The notes: generated by a model not told the origin, from the letters alone. 64,000 bases of DNA from Halosimplex salinum (GCF_003730195.1 NZ_QWGG01000003.1:310001-374000), one strand, 5' to 3'; positions 27,037 through 35,990 are shown, counted from the stretch's first letter. Translations and numbers: made by a program.

Positions 27037-27879
27037 TCAGAGGCCCAGCAGCGTCACGTCGCCGTTCGTCGACCGGAGTTCGAGTTCGTACTCCGGGTCG
27101 TCGTCCTCGCCACCGCCGAGCCGTCCCTCGATCCGCCGACTCCCCGACCTCGTGGTCTCGATAGCGACGCCGGACACCTCGGCGTCACCGTTGCTCGTCC
27201 GCAGACTGACGCTGGCGTCCAGATCGCTGGGAGCGGCGACCGTCACGTCGCCGTTGGTGGATTCGCAGGTCACGTCCTGTCGAACGGCGGGGGCGTCGAC
27301 CGTCACGTCGCCGTTGGTCGTGCGGGCGCCGTCGAGTCCCCCGACGTCGCTCGCGGACACGTCGCCGTTGGTCGATTCGACGGTGACGAAGCCGTCGACG
27401 CCGTCCACGTCGACGTCACCGTTCGAAGTGCGGTAGGTGCCGTCGCCGGAGACGTCGTCGGCGGACACCTCGCCGTTGCTGGAGGTCACCTGGGTGACGG
27501 CCAGTCCCTCGGGGACCGAGAGGTCGAGGCTCACCGAGACCGTCGCGCCCCGGTCGGGACGGTCCGGCGCGATGATCAGGGTGCCGTCTTCGACGCGGCC
27601 CTCGACGGTCACGTCGTCGAGGGCGTCCTCCCCCGAGACGGACCGCTTCTCGACGGTCGCCGAGACGGTGTCGCCGTCGCCGGGCGAGAGCGTCACGTCG
27701 CCGTCCTCGGTCTCGACGGCGAGGTCCTCGGCGTCGCCGGGGTCGAACTCCTGCTCGACGGTCTCCGTGTACGGCTCCGTCGAGATGATACAGCCTGCGA
27801 GGCCGACCCCGCCGACGAGGGCGGCGCTCGTTCGGAGGTAGCGTCGTCGGGTCGCACGCGTGGCGTCCGGGGAGGGCAT
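27037..27879 (-). CDS. DUF4097-type beta-solenoid lipoprotein
   Basis: The 280-residue exported lipoprotein has Tat-like residues (TRRRYLRTSAAL), a hydrophobic segment and a lipobox (VGLAGC at about 30). The body is a beta-helix of short repeats with STNGDV, TSNGEV, RTTNGDV and similar, at least six copies, as in DUF4097 adhesin-like proteins. ATG 27879 was preferred over the longer frame to 28041 because the signal peptide follows directly. It is probably anchored outside the cell; the function is unknown. Confidence 0.85.
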   Translation of the reverse strand: MPSPDATRATRRRYLRTSAALVGGVGLAGCIISTEPYTETVEQEFDPGDAEDLAVETEDGDVTLSPGDGDTVSATVEKRSVSGEDALDDVTVEGRVEDGTLIIAPDRPDRGATVSVSLDLSVPEGLAVTQVTSSNGEVSADDVSGDGTYRTSNGDVDVDGVDGFVTVESTNGDVSASDVGGLDGARTTNGDVTVDAPAVRQDVTCESTNGDVTVAAPSDLDASVSLRTSNGDAEVSGVAIETTRSGSRRIEGRLGGGEDDDPEYELELRSTNGDVTLLGL

Positions 27880-28070
27880 TAGGTCGGAGTGACACGATCG
27901 GTCCGCAAAAACGTGGCGGTGACAGCGCGTATCTCCGCTTCGCTCGCTCCGTCCCACCGGCCCGGAAGTCGGTGACCGCAGCCGGATTCGAGCGGAGCGC
28001 TTCCCGCCCGCACGCTCCCGTTCGGCCGCGCAGCCAAACACCCAAGTGCCGTGACAACGTATACCACAAC

Positions 28071-28364
28071 ATGGAGCCCTGGGGCTGGATCATCGTCTAC
28101 CTCGTCGGGTTCACCCTCTTCCAGCTGTTGCTGGTCCGGTACTTCTCGGACGACCGGACGCTGGGGGGCGTCTCGCTGGAGTCGAACGAGGCCTCGCCGC
28201 CCCAGTCCGGCGACCCGGGTCGGTCCGTGCGGGAGAGTCACCTGGTCGCGAGCGACGACGCGGACGAGGAGGTCGACGGCGTCCGCTGTCCCCAGTGTGG
28301 CGCCGCCAACGCGGACGAACAGAACTTCACGTACTGCCGGAAGTGCCTCGCGCAGCTCCGGTGA
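28071..28364 (+). CDS. Membrane-anchored zinc-ribbon protein (DUF7577-like) A
   Basis: The 97-residue protein has one N-terminal transmembrane segment (WGWIIVYLVGFTLFQLLLV), an acidic linker and a C-terminal zinc ribbon (CPQCGAANADEQNFTYCRKC). Its twin follows 84 bases downstream. ATG 28071 starts directly before the membrane segment. Such small proteins are common in haloarchaea and have no known function. Confidence 0.8.
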   Translation: MEPWGWIIVYLVGFTLFQLLLVRYFSDDRTLGGVSLESNEASPPQSGDPGRSVRESHLVASDDADEEVDGVRCPQCGAANADEQNFTYCRKCLAQLR

Positions 28365-28448
28365 CGCCGCTCCCCGGGCGCGTACGCGACTATCACAGCC
28401 GATACTCGAGCCCGAAGGTTCAAGGAGCGAGCGGCGCGGAAGCCGACT

Positions 28449-28739
28449 ATGTACGGCTGGGCGTTCGCCGCCGCCGGACTCGTCGTGGTCCTGCTGGGTG
28501 AGTTCCTGCTGTTCCGGTACGTCGGTCCCGACCGGATGCCGACGCTCGAGGCTCGCGGAGCGGTCGAGTCGGACGACCACGCCGAGACGCGACCAAACGG
28601 AACGGCGCCGTCGGTCGATGGGACCGGCGCCGCCGGAGCCGAAACTGACGCCGTCGTCGCTTGCCGACACTGCGGGACGGCCAACGCCGAGGCGGCCGCC
28701 GTCGTGTTCTGCCGGTCGTGTCTCGGCCGACTGCGCTGA
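28449..28739 (+). CDS. Membrane-anchored zinc-ribbon protein (DUF7577-like) B
   Basis: The 96-residue paralogue of the preceding gene has an N-terminal transmembrane segment (WAFAAAGLVVVLLGEFLLF), a variable acidic linker and a C-terminal ribbon (CRHCGTANAEAAAVVFCRSC) ending in LGRLR, like LAQLR in the first copy. A recent tandem duplication is the simplest explanation. Confidence 0.8.
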   Translation: MYGWAFAAAGLVVVLLGEFLLFRYVGPDRMPTLEARGAVESDDHAETRPNGTAPSVDGTGAAGAETDAVVACRHCGTANAEAAAVVFCRSCLGRLR

Positions 28740-28825
28740 CCGCCACGGGCGGGGCGCCGTTTTATCGTTATCAGCGGTGAAAAATAGGGGGTAAAGGTCT
28801 ATACCCGGAACGGGCATTGCTCTGT

Positions 28826-29512
28826 ATGCGCGTCTCAAGCGGCGTTCCTGGGTTCGACGAGTTGGTCCAGGGCGGCCTCCTGAAAGACAGACTCTACGTG
28901 GTGAGTGGTCCGCCGGGCAGCGGGAAGACGACGTTCTCGTCGCAGTTCATCACACAGGGTGCGAAAGCGGGAGAGAACTGCCTCTACGTGACGATGCACG
29001 AGACCAAGGAGGAACTGGCACAGGACATGTCGGGCTACGAGTTCGGCTTCGACCAGGTGATGGCCTCGGGCAAGGTGCAGTTCCTCAACCTGATGACCGA
29101 CGGCGGCAAGCGGACGATCACCCAGTTCGGGACGGAGGGCGGGCTCACGAACCGGATCGTCGCCTTCCTCGAACAGCAGGACATCGACCGGGCGGTCATC
29201 GACTCGACGATGCTCCTCCAGCACTTCTTCAACGACGTCTCCGACGAGATAACGGGCTTTCTCTCCGCGCTGAAACAGACGGGGACGACCGTCGTCCTCA
29301 TCTCGGAGATGACCGACCCCTCCTCGTACGCCGACGAGCACTACCTCGCTCACGGCGTGATCTTCTTCCACAACTACCTCGAGAAGGGCGGGATGACCCG
29401 CGGCGTGCAGGTTATCAAGATGCGCGGGACCGCGATCGACTGTGACATCCGGGCTATCGAGTTCTCGAACAACGGGTTGCGCGTGCTGCCGGACAAGAAA
29501 GTCGAGGCGTGA
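28826..29512 (+). CDS. RecA-like ATPase of the KaiC/RAD55 type
   Basis: The 228-residue single-domain ATPase has Walker A GPPGSGKT at 28-35, a Walker-B-like strand at DRAVIDST near 128 and KaiC-like MRGTAIDCDIRAIEFSNNG near the end. Haloarchaea have many such proteins, often linked to signal transduction. ATG 28826 is preferred to the TTG at 28817: a TCTATACC box lies 25 bases ahead. The stop at 29512 precedes the next ATG by two bases, so the two genes are one unit. Confidence 0.85.
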   Translation: MRVSSGVPGFDELVQGGLLKDRLYVVSGPPGSGKTTFSSQFITQGAKAGENCLYVTMHETKEELAQDMSGYEFGFDQVMASGKVQFLNLMTDGGKRTITQFGTEGGLTNRIVAFLEQQDIDRAVIDSTMLLQHFFNDVSDEITGFLSALKQTGTTVVLISEMTDPSSYADEHYLAHGVIFFHNYLEKGGMTRGVQVIKMRGTAIDCDIRAIEFSNNGLRVLPDKKVEA

Positions 29513-29514
29513 CC

Positions 29515-29922
29515 ATGGGGCTGTACGAACAGGAGTACGACACGTCGTGGGGTGCCCTCGACAGGGACGAAGCGACCGAACGCGCCTACGCGCTGGGTGT
29601 CGCCGAGCGACTCGGCGAGTACAACCGCGAGGAGTTCGAGGCCGTCCACGACGAGATGGACACGGCCTACGCCAAGAGCATGGTCGAGCTGGCCTTCCGC
29701 GAAGGGAAGAACGAGGCCCGCGACGCCGTCCCCGACGGCGCCGACGACGACCAGGTCTGGCGCGAGCTCGTCGAGGGGGAGACCGTCGTCGTCGACGAGG
29801 ACGACCTCCCGACGGGCGGCCGCGACGGGCTCCCCGAGGCCGTCGACAAGTTCGAGGGCATCGAGAAACCCAACCCCGACGAGATAGACGCGACCGACCG
29901 GCCGGACTTTCTCGACAGGTAA
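29515..29922 (+). CDS. Acidic hypothetical protein downstream of the KaiC-like ATPase
   Basis: The 135-residue acidic, soluble, helical protein (MGLYEQEYDTSWGALDRDEA) has a negatively charged C-terminus. It is probably co-transcribed with the RecA-like ATPase two bases upstream, which suggests a partner role. There is no cysteine motif or known domain. I do not recognise the family. Confidence 0.7.
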   Translation: MGLYEQEYDTSWGALDRDEATERAYALGVAERLGEYNREEFEAVHDEMDTAYAKSMVELAFREGKNEARDAVPDGADDDQVWRELVEGETVVVDEDDLPTGGRDGLPEAVDKFEGIEKPNPDEIDATDRPDFLDR

Positions 29923-29999
29923 CCGCGCCCGTGGACCGGTCCGATCGGTTCGATGCGCCGGACCGCAACCGGCTTGGCCGCGGGGCGTCACACCTCCGT

Positions 30000-30812
30000 A
30001 TGGTCGCCGCGGATCTCCACGTCCATACGACGAACTCCGACGGAACCTTCCGTCTCCCGGAAGTCGCGCCGGCGGCGCGGGCCGCGGGGCTCGACGCCGT
30101 CGCGATCACCGACCACGACCGTGTCCACCCCGACCTCGACGCGCCGGTCGTCACCCGTGACGACGTCACGCTGATCCACGGGATCGAACTCCGCGTCGAC
30201 GCCGGCGATCAGCGAGTCGACCTCCTGGGCTACGGCGTCCGCCCGACCGAGACGCTCGAGGCGGAGATCGACCGCCTCCAGCGCGACCGCGTCGAACGCG
30301 GGCGGGCGATCGTCGACTGCCTCGAGTCCCGACTGGGCGTCTCGCTCCCGGTGGACCCCGAACCGGGTCTGGGTCGCCCCGACATCGCCCGCGCGGTCGT
30401 CGCGAGCGACGCCGACTACGACGAGATCGGCACCGTCTTCGACGACCTCATCGGCGACGGGGACCCCTGCTACGTCGCCCGCGACATCCCGTCGTTCGAC
30501 CGCGGTCGCGAACTGCTGGCCGAGGCGTGCGCCGTCGTCGGCCTCGCCCATCCCCTCCGCTACCCAGACCCGGACGCGGCGCTCGAACTGGCGCCGCGAC
30601 TCGACGCGCTCGAAGTCGCCTACCCGTACGGCGCCCGCGGCCACACCGGCTCGAACGGCCGCCTCGGCCCCGAGGCGGTTCGGACCGTGGCCGAACGCCA
30701 CGACCTGATCGTCACCGGCGGGAGCGACGCCCACGACCGGTCGCTCGGCGAAGCCGGGCTCACGACCGCCGAGTACGAGCGGGTCGTCGCCGAACTCGAC
30801 GGCAGTCGGTAG
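30000..30812 (+). CDS. PHP-domain metal-dependent phosphoesterase
   Basis: The 270-residue PHP-family hydrolase has metal motifs DLHVHTTNSDG (5-15), AITDHDRVHPD (about 36-46), IHGIELRVD (about 60), LAHPLRYPD (about 183) and TGGSDAHDRS (about 240). Members hydrolyse phosphoesters such as 3',5'-nucleotides or histidinol phosphate. The product is of the short TrpH/YciV type. The ATG at 30000 gives MVAADLHVH. Confidence 0.88.
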   Translation: MVAADLHVHTTNSDGTFRLPEVAPAARAAGLDAVAITDHDRVHPDLDAPVVTRDDVTLIHGIELRVDAGDQRVDLLGYGVRPTETLEAEIDRLQRDRVERGRAIVDCLESRLGVSLPVDPEPGLGRPDIARAVVASDADYDEIGTVFDDLIGDGDPCYVARDIPSFDRGRELLAEACAVVGLAHPLRYPDPDAALELAPRLDALEVAYPYGARGHTGSNGRLGPEAVRTVAERHDLIVTGGSDAHDRSLGEAGLTTAEYERVVAELDGSR

Positions 30813-30920
30813 GCGACGGTATCGATTTCGTACCCTCGTAGGCATTCGATCTGCTTCGTCCGTCAGACGCTCGTCGGCCGCGGTCGCAGGGTTCAATGCC
30901 CCCCGGGTGCAAGGACGGGT

Positions 30921-31085
30921 ATGCAGTGTCATTACTGCGACCGCGAAGCGGAGATCGCGGTCGAGAAAGACGGCGTCAAAGTCGGGGTGTGCAAGACCCA
31001 CTTCCGCGAGCAGATGGAGGAGATCGCGGACTCCGACTGGCTCGACGGTATCGAGGAGGACCTCGATATCGACCGCGCCGAGTAA
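30921..31085 (+). CDS. Small zinc-binding protein (DUF6757-like), 54 residues
   Basis: ATG 30921 to TAA 31085 codes a 54-residue acidic protein. It has CHYC at residues 3-6 and CKTH at about 25-28, a likely C3H zinc site, followed by an acidic helix. It matches from memory the haloarchaeal DUF6757 family (MQCHYCDREA start). It stands alone between the PHP gene and the cupin gene. Confidence 0.75.
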   Translation: MQCHYCDREAEIAVEKDGVKVGVCKTHFREQMEEIADSDWLDGIEEDLDIDRAE

Positions 31086-31196
31086 CTCGCCCACCCGTCC
31101 GTCCCCGAGCCCCGCCCCCACCCGCCCGGTCTCGCGCTCGCGCTCGCCCTCCAGGTCCCCGCGAGACTTTACTGACTCGCCCGCGTATCCGACCGT

Positions 31197-31664
31197 ATGA
31201 AACGCGTCGACCGCGAGGACCCCGAGCGGCGGATGGGGCCGGCCGCGGACAAGCGCGCGCTCGCCGCCGCCCTCGACACGGAGGAACTGGCGCTCAACTA
31301 CTACGAACTCGAACCCGGCGATAGCTTCGGCTTCGGCTACCACCGCCACCCCGAACAGGAGGAGGTGTTCTACGTGATCGAGGGCACGGCGACCTTCGAG
31401 ACCGAGGAGGGCGACGTGGCGGTCTCGGCCGGCGAGGCCGTCCGCTTCGCGCCCGGCGAGTGGCAACTGGGTCGCAACGCCGGCGAGGACCGGGTCGTCG
31501 CGCTCGCGATTGGCGCGCCCAGGGACGCCCCGGGCACCGAGATGCTCCGGGAGTATCCCGACTGCGGCGGCCGCACGGAGAACACCGTCGAGATGGCCGA
31601 CGACCGCGACGCGCTCCTCACCCGGTGTCTCGACTGCGGTTCCGAGACCGGTCGCTTCACCTGA
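31197..31664 (+). CDS. Cupin-domain protein with C-terminal zinc ribbon
   Basis: The 155-residue protein has a cupin core (FGYHRHPEQEEVFYVIEG near 42-58 and FAPGEWQLGRN near 83) and a C-terminal extension with CGG and CLDCG. That extension resembles half a zinc ribbon at about 117-150. Its role is unknown; sugar or auxin-type binding is typical of the fold. An ACTTTACTG box lies about 25 bases upstream of ATG 31197, suggesting a leaderless transcript. Confidence 0.82.
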   Translation: MKRVDREDPERRMGPAADKRALAAALDTEELALNYYELEPGDSFGFGYHRHPEQEEVFYVIEGTATFETEEGDVAVSAGEAVRFAPGEWQLGRNAGEDRVVALAIGAPRDAPGTEMLREYPDCGGRTENTVEMADDRDALLTRCLDCGSETGRFT

Positions 31665-31725
31665 TCGGCGGGCGCGTCGGACGGTGTCTGTTTCGACGGG
31701 TGGCCGGCGTCCCCGATCCGGGAAA

Positions 31726-32733
31726 CTACCGCCGTCGGCTTCGGACCGCGTCGGCGAGTTCGCCGGCGACGGCCGCGATCCCGCGGGCTCGGGGGCGCTC
31801 GTCGGGTCCGATCCCCCCGTTCTGCACGTCGAGCGCCAGCAGGTAGGTGACGAGAATTACTGCCCACCAGCCCTCGCGCCGTCGTTCGACGCCCAGCGGG
31901 AGCGAGCGCACCGATTCGTACCCCGCCCGGAACGCCGAGAGCGTCGGCCGCGGGTCGAGGTCGCTGGTGTGGAAACAGGGGATCGCCGTCCGCCAGTAGT
32001 CGTACTCGGCGGGCGCGACCAGTGCGTGCTCGAAGTCGACGAGCGCCGCGAGTTCGAGCGGGGCGTCGCTGCGGACAGTGTCGCCCGACCCCGACCGCTC
32101 GAACGCCACGTGCTCGGGGAGGACGTTCCCGTGACAGAGCACGGGCGTCCCCGCGCCGTCGAACAGGTCGGGTCGGTCGTCGAGCAGGGCCAGCACCTCG
32201 TCGGCGGGGCCCGCCCACCCGATGTCGACCAGATAGTCACGGATCGCCGAGACGACCGCGCGGGCGAGTGCGTGCCAGTCCCGGTGAGTCTCGACCGCCA
32301 GTCGGTCGTCCGGGTCGCCCGCCGAGCCCGGCCCCCACGGCGTTCCGAGGCGGGGGACGCCCGGTCGGGGGAACTGGCCCGCCGTCGCGTCGTGGAGCCG
32401 TGCCAGTCCGGCCCCGAGCGCGCGGGCGTCTTCGGGGTCGTCGCGGTCGACCGTCGTCTCCTCGCCCGCGAGCGCGTCCAGCCACGTCGCGACGAACGCG
32501 TCCTCGTCGGCGGCGAGCACCGTGGGGACCGGTAGGTCCGTGTGGCGGTCGACGTGGTCCATCGCGACCGCCTCGCGCCCCACGTCGGCGGTCTCCCCGC
32601 GTGCGACCTTGCAGACGGCCCGTCGGCCGTCGACGCGCACCTCGTAGACGGCGTGGGGCGGGACGTCGTGTAGCTGTGCACGGATCTCGTGGCGCTCGAA
32701 AGCCTCGAGCGCGCTGTGTACGTCCTGTGGCAT
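31726..32733 (-). CDS. Aminoglycoside-phosphotransferase-like protein with altered catalytic loop
   Basis: The 335-residue protein has the APH/choline kinase fold. The N lobe contains AVYEVRVDGRRAVCKVARGE near 35, whose Lys would bind ATP. The C lobe has a Brenner-like loop LCHGNVLPEHV near 200 and a metal motif LVDFEHALVAPAEYDYW near 237. In active members the loop reads HGDxxxxN; here the Asp is Asn and the Asn is His. It is convergent with the cupin gene. It may be a small-molecule kinase or a non-catalytic relative. Confidence 0.8.
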   Translation of the reverse strand: MPQDVHSALEAFERHEIRAQLHDVPPHAVYEVRVDGRRAVCKVARGETADVGREAVAMDHVDRHTDLPVPTVLAADEDAFVATWLDALAGEETTVDRDDPEDARALGAGLARLHDATAGQFPRPGVPRLGTPWGPGSAGDPDDRLAVETHRDWHALARAVVSAIRDYLVDIGWAGPADEVLALLDDRPDLFDGAGTPVLCHGNVLPEHVAFERSGSGDTVRSDAPLELAALVDFEHALVAPAEYDYWRTAIPCFHTSDLDPRPTLSAFRAGYESVRSLPLGVERRREGWWAVILVTYLLALDVQNGGIGPDERPRARGIAAVAGELADAVRSRRR

Positions 32734-32880
32734 GCGTGTGGCCGCGTGACGGGCGGCGGCCGGCCGGAGCGGCGCGGCCGCTCCGGCCTCGAGAGAAGTC
32801 AGTCACGAATCGGACCGGCCCGGGCAAAAGCGTTGTGCCGCGAGAGCGGCCGTCGCGAACCGACGGACCGTCGGGGTCGC

Positions 32881-33405
32881 TCAGGCGTAGCGTTCCACGA
32901 GGTGATACAGGCCGAGTCCGGCGAGCGCGGGGCCCAGCGTCACGACGAGGACGAGCGTCATCCAGGCGACGCTGGCGGCGAGCCCGGAGAGTGCGGTCAC
33001 GTCCGACCCGCCGAACCCGCCGGGGGAGACGAAGAGGACGAGGCTGATCACGAGCGCGACCGGCCAGCCCAGCGTCGCGTACTCCAGGGTCTCGTCGACG
33101 TTCAGCAGCGTCCATCGGTCGAGCAGCTGCTGGCCGATGAGGACCGGGAACACCGCGAGTACGAGCGTGGCCGCGAGGGCGACCACCGCGAAGACGAGAG
33201 CGGAGCCGAGCGAGACGAACAGCAGGAACGCTGTCGCGACGGAGGCGATGAGGCCGGCCGACCCCGCGGCGACCGTCCCGAGCGCCGTGCCGAACGAGTC
33301 GCGGCGCTGGGAGAGCGCCCACGCCAGCAGCGCGACGAGCGGCGACGCGAACACCAGCCCGAAGTAGACGAACACCGCCAGCGCCCCGACGAACCCGTTT
33401 GCCAT
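32881..33405 (-). CDS. Hypothetical integral membrane protein
   Basis: The 174-residue protein has about five hydrophobic segments. ATG 33405 (MANGFVGALAVF) was preferred over 33432 because a TACTTATG box lies about 28-33 bases ahead of it, and the earlier ATG falls on that box. The first segment then starts immediately, as is usual. The family is not recognised; it lies between the kinase-like gene and the acyl-CoA dehydrogenase gene on the same strand. Confidence 0.75.
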   Translation of the reverse strand: MANGFVGALAVFVYFGLVFASPLVALLAWALSQRRDSFGTALGTVAAGSAGLIASVATAFLLFVSLGSALVFAVVALAATLVLAVFPVLIGQQLLDRWTLLNVDETLEYATLGWPVALVISLVLFVSPGGFGGSDVTALSGLAASVAWMTLVLVVTLGPALAGLGLYHLVERYA

Positions 33406-33504
33406 CGCCGGGGTGTCGCGGTGTGCCCACATAAGTACCCGGGAGACGGACCCCGCGATTCCCGGCGGTAGGGCCCCGGAAGCGAGGCGAATCCGGTCAG
33501 TGAC

Positions 33505-33586
33505 TCAGTCGAAGGCCGCGATGCCGCTCGCTGACCGACATCGCGCCGACTCGAACACGGTCGATCACTCGAAGGCCGCGATGCCG
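33505..33586. repeat. Duplicated 3' end of the acyl-CoA dehydrogenase gene
   Basis: The minus-strand gene ends GGCATCGCGGCCTTCGAGTGA (stop at 33567-33565). The same bases with one change recur exactly 60 bases downstream (stop at 33507-33505) in the same frame, as GGCATCGCGGCC followed by TTCGACTGA. The first-copy region is 33565-33585 and the second 33505-33525. Confidence 0.9.
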
Positions 33587-34728
33587 GTCAGGTCCTCCCC
33601 CAGGATCAGCGAATGGATGTCGTGGGTCCCCTCGTACGTGTACACTGTCTCCATGTTCGCGAGGTGGCGCATCGGCGAGTAGTCGGTCGTGATGCCGTTG
33701 CCGCCGAGCATCTCCCGGGCTATCGGCGCCACCTCGCGGCACATCGAGACGTTGTTGCGCTTGGCCATCGACACCTGCTGGGGCCGCAGGTCCCCGCGCT
33801 CCTTCAGGTCGGCCAGTCGGTACGCCAGGAGCTGGGCGGTCGTAATCTCCGTCGCCATCTCCGCGAGCTTCCCCTGCTGGAGCTGGAAGCGAGCGATGGG
33901 GCCGCCGAACTGCTCGCGGTCGGTCGCGTACTCGCGGGCCGTCTCGAAGCAGTCCCGCGCCGCACCGACAGCACCCCATGCGATGCCGTACCGGGCCTGC
34001 GTGAGACAGGAGAGCGGTCCTTTCATGCCCGACACGTCCGGCAGGACGCTCTCCTCTGGGACGAAACAGTCCGAGAGCGAAATCTCGCCGGTCACCGACG
34101 CGCGCATCGAGAGCTTCCCGTCGATGTGGTTCGTCTCGACCCCGTCGCGGTCGGTCTCGATCAGGAACCCCCGGACCGGGTTCCCGTCGACCGAGCGGTC
34201 CTTCGCCCACACGAGCGCCACGTCGGCGATGGGCGCGTTCGTGATCCACGTCTTGGAGCCCGTGAGTCGGTAGCCGTCCCCGTCGCGCTCGGCGCTGGTC
34301 TCCATCGCGCTCGGGTTCGACCCGTGGTCCGGTTCGGTGAGCCCGAAACAGCCGACCGCCGAGCCGTCGGCCAGGTCGGGGAGCCAGCGCTCGCGCTGGG
34401 CCGCGGAGCCGAAGGCGTGGATCGGGTACATCACCAGGGCCCCCTGCACCGAGGCCATCGACCGGACCCCCGAGTCGCCGGCCTCCAGTTCCTGCATCAG
34501 CAGGCCGTAGGCGCGCTCGCCGACGTTCGCCGTCGCCTCGTGGTCGAGATTCGGCGCGTAGAAGCCGAGTTCGCCCATCTCCGCGATCAGGTCCTCGGGG
34601 AACGTCCCGGCCTCGAAGTGGTCGCCGATGTCCGGTCGGACCTCCTCGTCGACGAACTCGCGAGCGGTGTCGCGGATGAGCCGCTCCTCCTCGCTCAGAT
34701 CCGCCTCCAGATCCACGTAATCGAGCAT
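33565..34728 (-). CDS. Acyl-CoA dehydrogenase, glutaryl-CoA dehydrogenase type
   Basis: The 387-residue flavoprotein has the ACAD architecture: an N-terminal helical domain (about 1-120), a beta domain (GCFGLTEPDHGSNPSAMET near 126) and a C-terminal helical domain. The last contains the catalytic Glu in YTYEGTHDIHSLILG near 366. The segments SMASVQGALVMYPIHAFGS and the Thr-Glu-Pro pattern are typical of glutaryl-CoA dehydrogenases, which decarboxylate to crotonyl-CoA in lysine/tryptophan or benzoate degradation. Its electron acceptor genes are not nearby. Confidence 0.88.
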   Translation of the reverse strand: MLDYVDLEADLSEEERLIRDTAREFVDEEVRPDIGDHFEAGTFPEDLIAEMGELGFYAPNLDHEATANVGERAYGLLMQELEAGDSGVRSMASVQGALVMYPIHAFGSAAQRERWLPDLADGSAVGCFGLTEPDHGSNPSAMETSAERDGDGYRLTGSKTWITNAPIADVALVWAKDRSVDGNPVRGFLIETDRDGVETNHIDGKLSMRASVTGEISLSDCFVPEESVLPDVSGMKGPLSCLTQARYGIAWGAVGAARDCFETAREYATDREQFGGPIARFQLQQGKLAEMATEITTAQLLAYRLADLKERGDLRPQQVSMAKRNNVSMCREVAPIAREMLGGNGITTDYSPMRHLANMETVYTYEGTHDIHSLILGEDLTGIAAFE

Positions 34729-34810
34729 ACGGGATCATGGGCGGCGGTCGTGAAAAACGCTCGCTGGGTTCGGGCGGTCGAAAACGGACCCGATACCGAG
34801 TCCGCTCCGC

Positions 34811-35101
34811 TCAGGGGCCTGCTTCGTGCGCCTGTTCCCGGTCGAGCGCGATCTCGATCAGGAACGCCGCGAGCGATCGCCCGTCCGCGGGCTTCAGCCC
34901 CGCTCGCTCGAAGCGGTCCTCGAAGCCTGATTTCACGGTTTCCTCGCGCTCCTCGTCGACGAGGGCGGTCCCCTCGGCGGACTTGACGGCCGCGATCGCT
35001 TCGGCCGTCTCGATCCGCTCGGCGATCAGTTCGGCGATGCTGTCGTCGATCCGGTCGACGTCTCCCCGCAACTCCTCTAGCTCGGCAGTCGTGTCGGTCA
35101 T
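34811..35101 (-). CDS. Chorismate mutase, AroQ type
   Basis: The 96-residue protein is all-helical. Its AroQ motifs are LRGDVDRIDDSIAELIAERI (11-30), AIAAVKSAEGTALVDEEREE (about 36-55) and a third helix to the end. Key Arg, Lys and Glu positions are in place. It converts chorismate to prephenate for Phe and Tyr synthesis. Chain length is normal for a monofunctional archaeal enzyme. ATG 35101 was chosen; the longer upstream frame is antisense to the glutamine amidotransferase. Confidence 0.88.
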   Translation of the reverse strand: MTDTTAELEELRGDVDRIDDSIAELIAERIETAEAIAAVKSAEGTALVDEEREETVKSGFEDRFERAGLKPADGRSLAAFLIEIALDREQAHEAGP

Positions 35102-35199
35102 CGGATCTGTCGCTGGTCGACGTGTCTGCTGTCTCCCTGAAAAACCTGTTCGAACGCGACGTATTCGTCGAGTCGCGTGAGCGTCCGAGGCGGGGAGCG

Positions 35200-35940
35200 T
35201 CAGTCGTCGGAGGTGACGGCGTCGCCGTCGGCCTCGCTCGCGGCCGCGGCCTCGACGCCGTTCACGTCGACCTCGCGCACGTAGGCGAGGAAGTTGTCGA
35301 ACACCTGTTTGGCCTCGCAGGCGGCGTCGAAGTTCTCCGGCGTGATGCCGTCGAGGACCGACTGGATGCGCTCCTCGGGCAGGTCCTTGCCCTTCGTCAC
35401 TTCCTCGGCGGTCCGCACGTCGTACTCGGGGTGGAACTGGACGCCGAAGACGCGGTCCTTGCGGAAGCCGTGGACGCCGTAGTCGTTGGCGGCGATGCGC
35501 TCGGCGCCCGGCGGGAGTTCGACGACGGCGTCCGAGTGGGTGGTGAAGACGGTGAACTCGTCGTCGACGCCGTCGAACAGGCGCGACTCGCCGGAGTGCT
35601 CGACGGTGCGGTAGCCGATCTCGTACTCGCCCATCGCGTCGACGGTGCCGCCGAGCACGTCGGCGAGTAGCTGGTGGCCGTAACACACGCCCAGGAAGGG
35701 GATCCCGCGGTCGATAGCAGTCCCGACCCACTCCTGGGTCGGGGCGATCCACTCCTCGTCCCAGTAGACGGAGGCGCGAGACCCGGTGACGACGCACCCG
35801 TCGAAGTCGTACGTCTCCGGGTAGTCGCCGCCCGGGAGGTGGAACTCCGTGAGGTCCGCGTCCAGTTCCCGGCGGAAGTTGCGCCGGTTGCCCTCCGGCT
35901 CGTGGGCGCCGTTCAGCAGGGCGATGCGTGGCCGTGTCAT
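35200..35940 (-). CDS. Class I glutamine amidotransferase (GMP synthase-like)
   Basis: The 246-residue protein has the Cys-His-Glu triad: nucleophile Cys in FLGVCYGHQLLAD (about 86), and His and Glu in GVQFHPEYD (about 176-178). The oxyanion motif is CVVTGSRASVY near 50. It resembles free-standing GMP-synthase-glutaminase-type proteins of haloarchaea, whose synthetase partner is not obvious. The tail after residue 225 is acidic. Upstream of chorismate mutase on the same strand. Confidence 0.87.
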   Translation of the reverse strand: MTRPRIALLNGAHEPEGNRRNFRRELDADLTEFHLPGGDYPETYDFDGCVVTGSRASVYWDEEWIAPTQEWVGTAIDRGIPFLGVCYGHQLLADVLGGTVDAMGEYEIGYRTVEHSGESRLFDGVDDEFTVFTTHSDAVVELPPGAERIAANDYGVHGFRKDRVFGVQFHPEYDVRTAEEVTKGKDLPEERIQSVLDGITPENFDAACEAKQVFDNFLAYVREVDVNGVEAAAASEADGDAVTSDD

Positions 35941-35990
35941 CGTCGTGATCGTTCGACTCGGCGAGTAAAAGCCTGTCTACCACGGCAGGA

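Noticed and set aside
27880-28041. Longer DUF4097-type protein starting at 28041
   Set aside because: The extra 54 residues are basic and polar and would put the lipoprotein signal in the middle of the chain.
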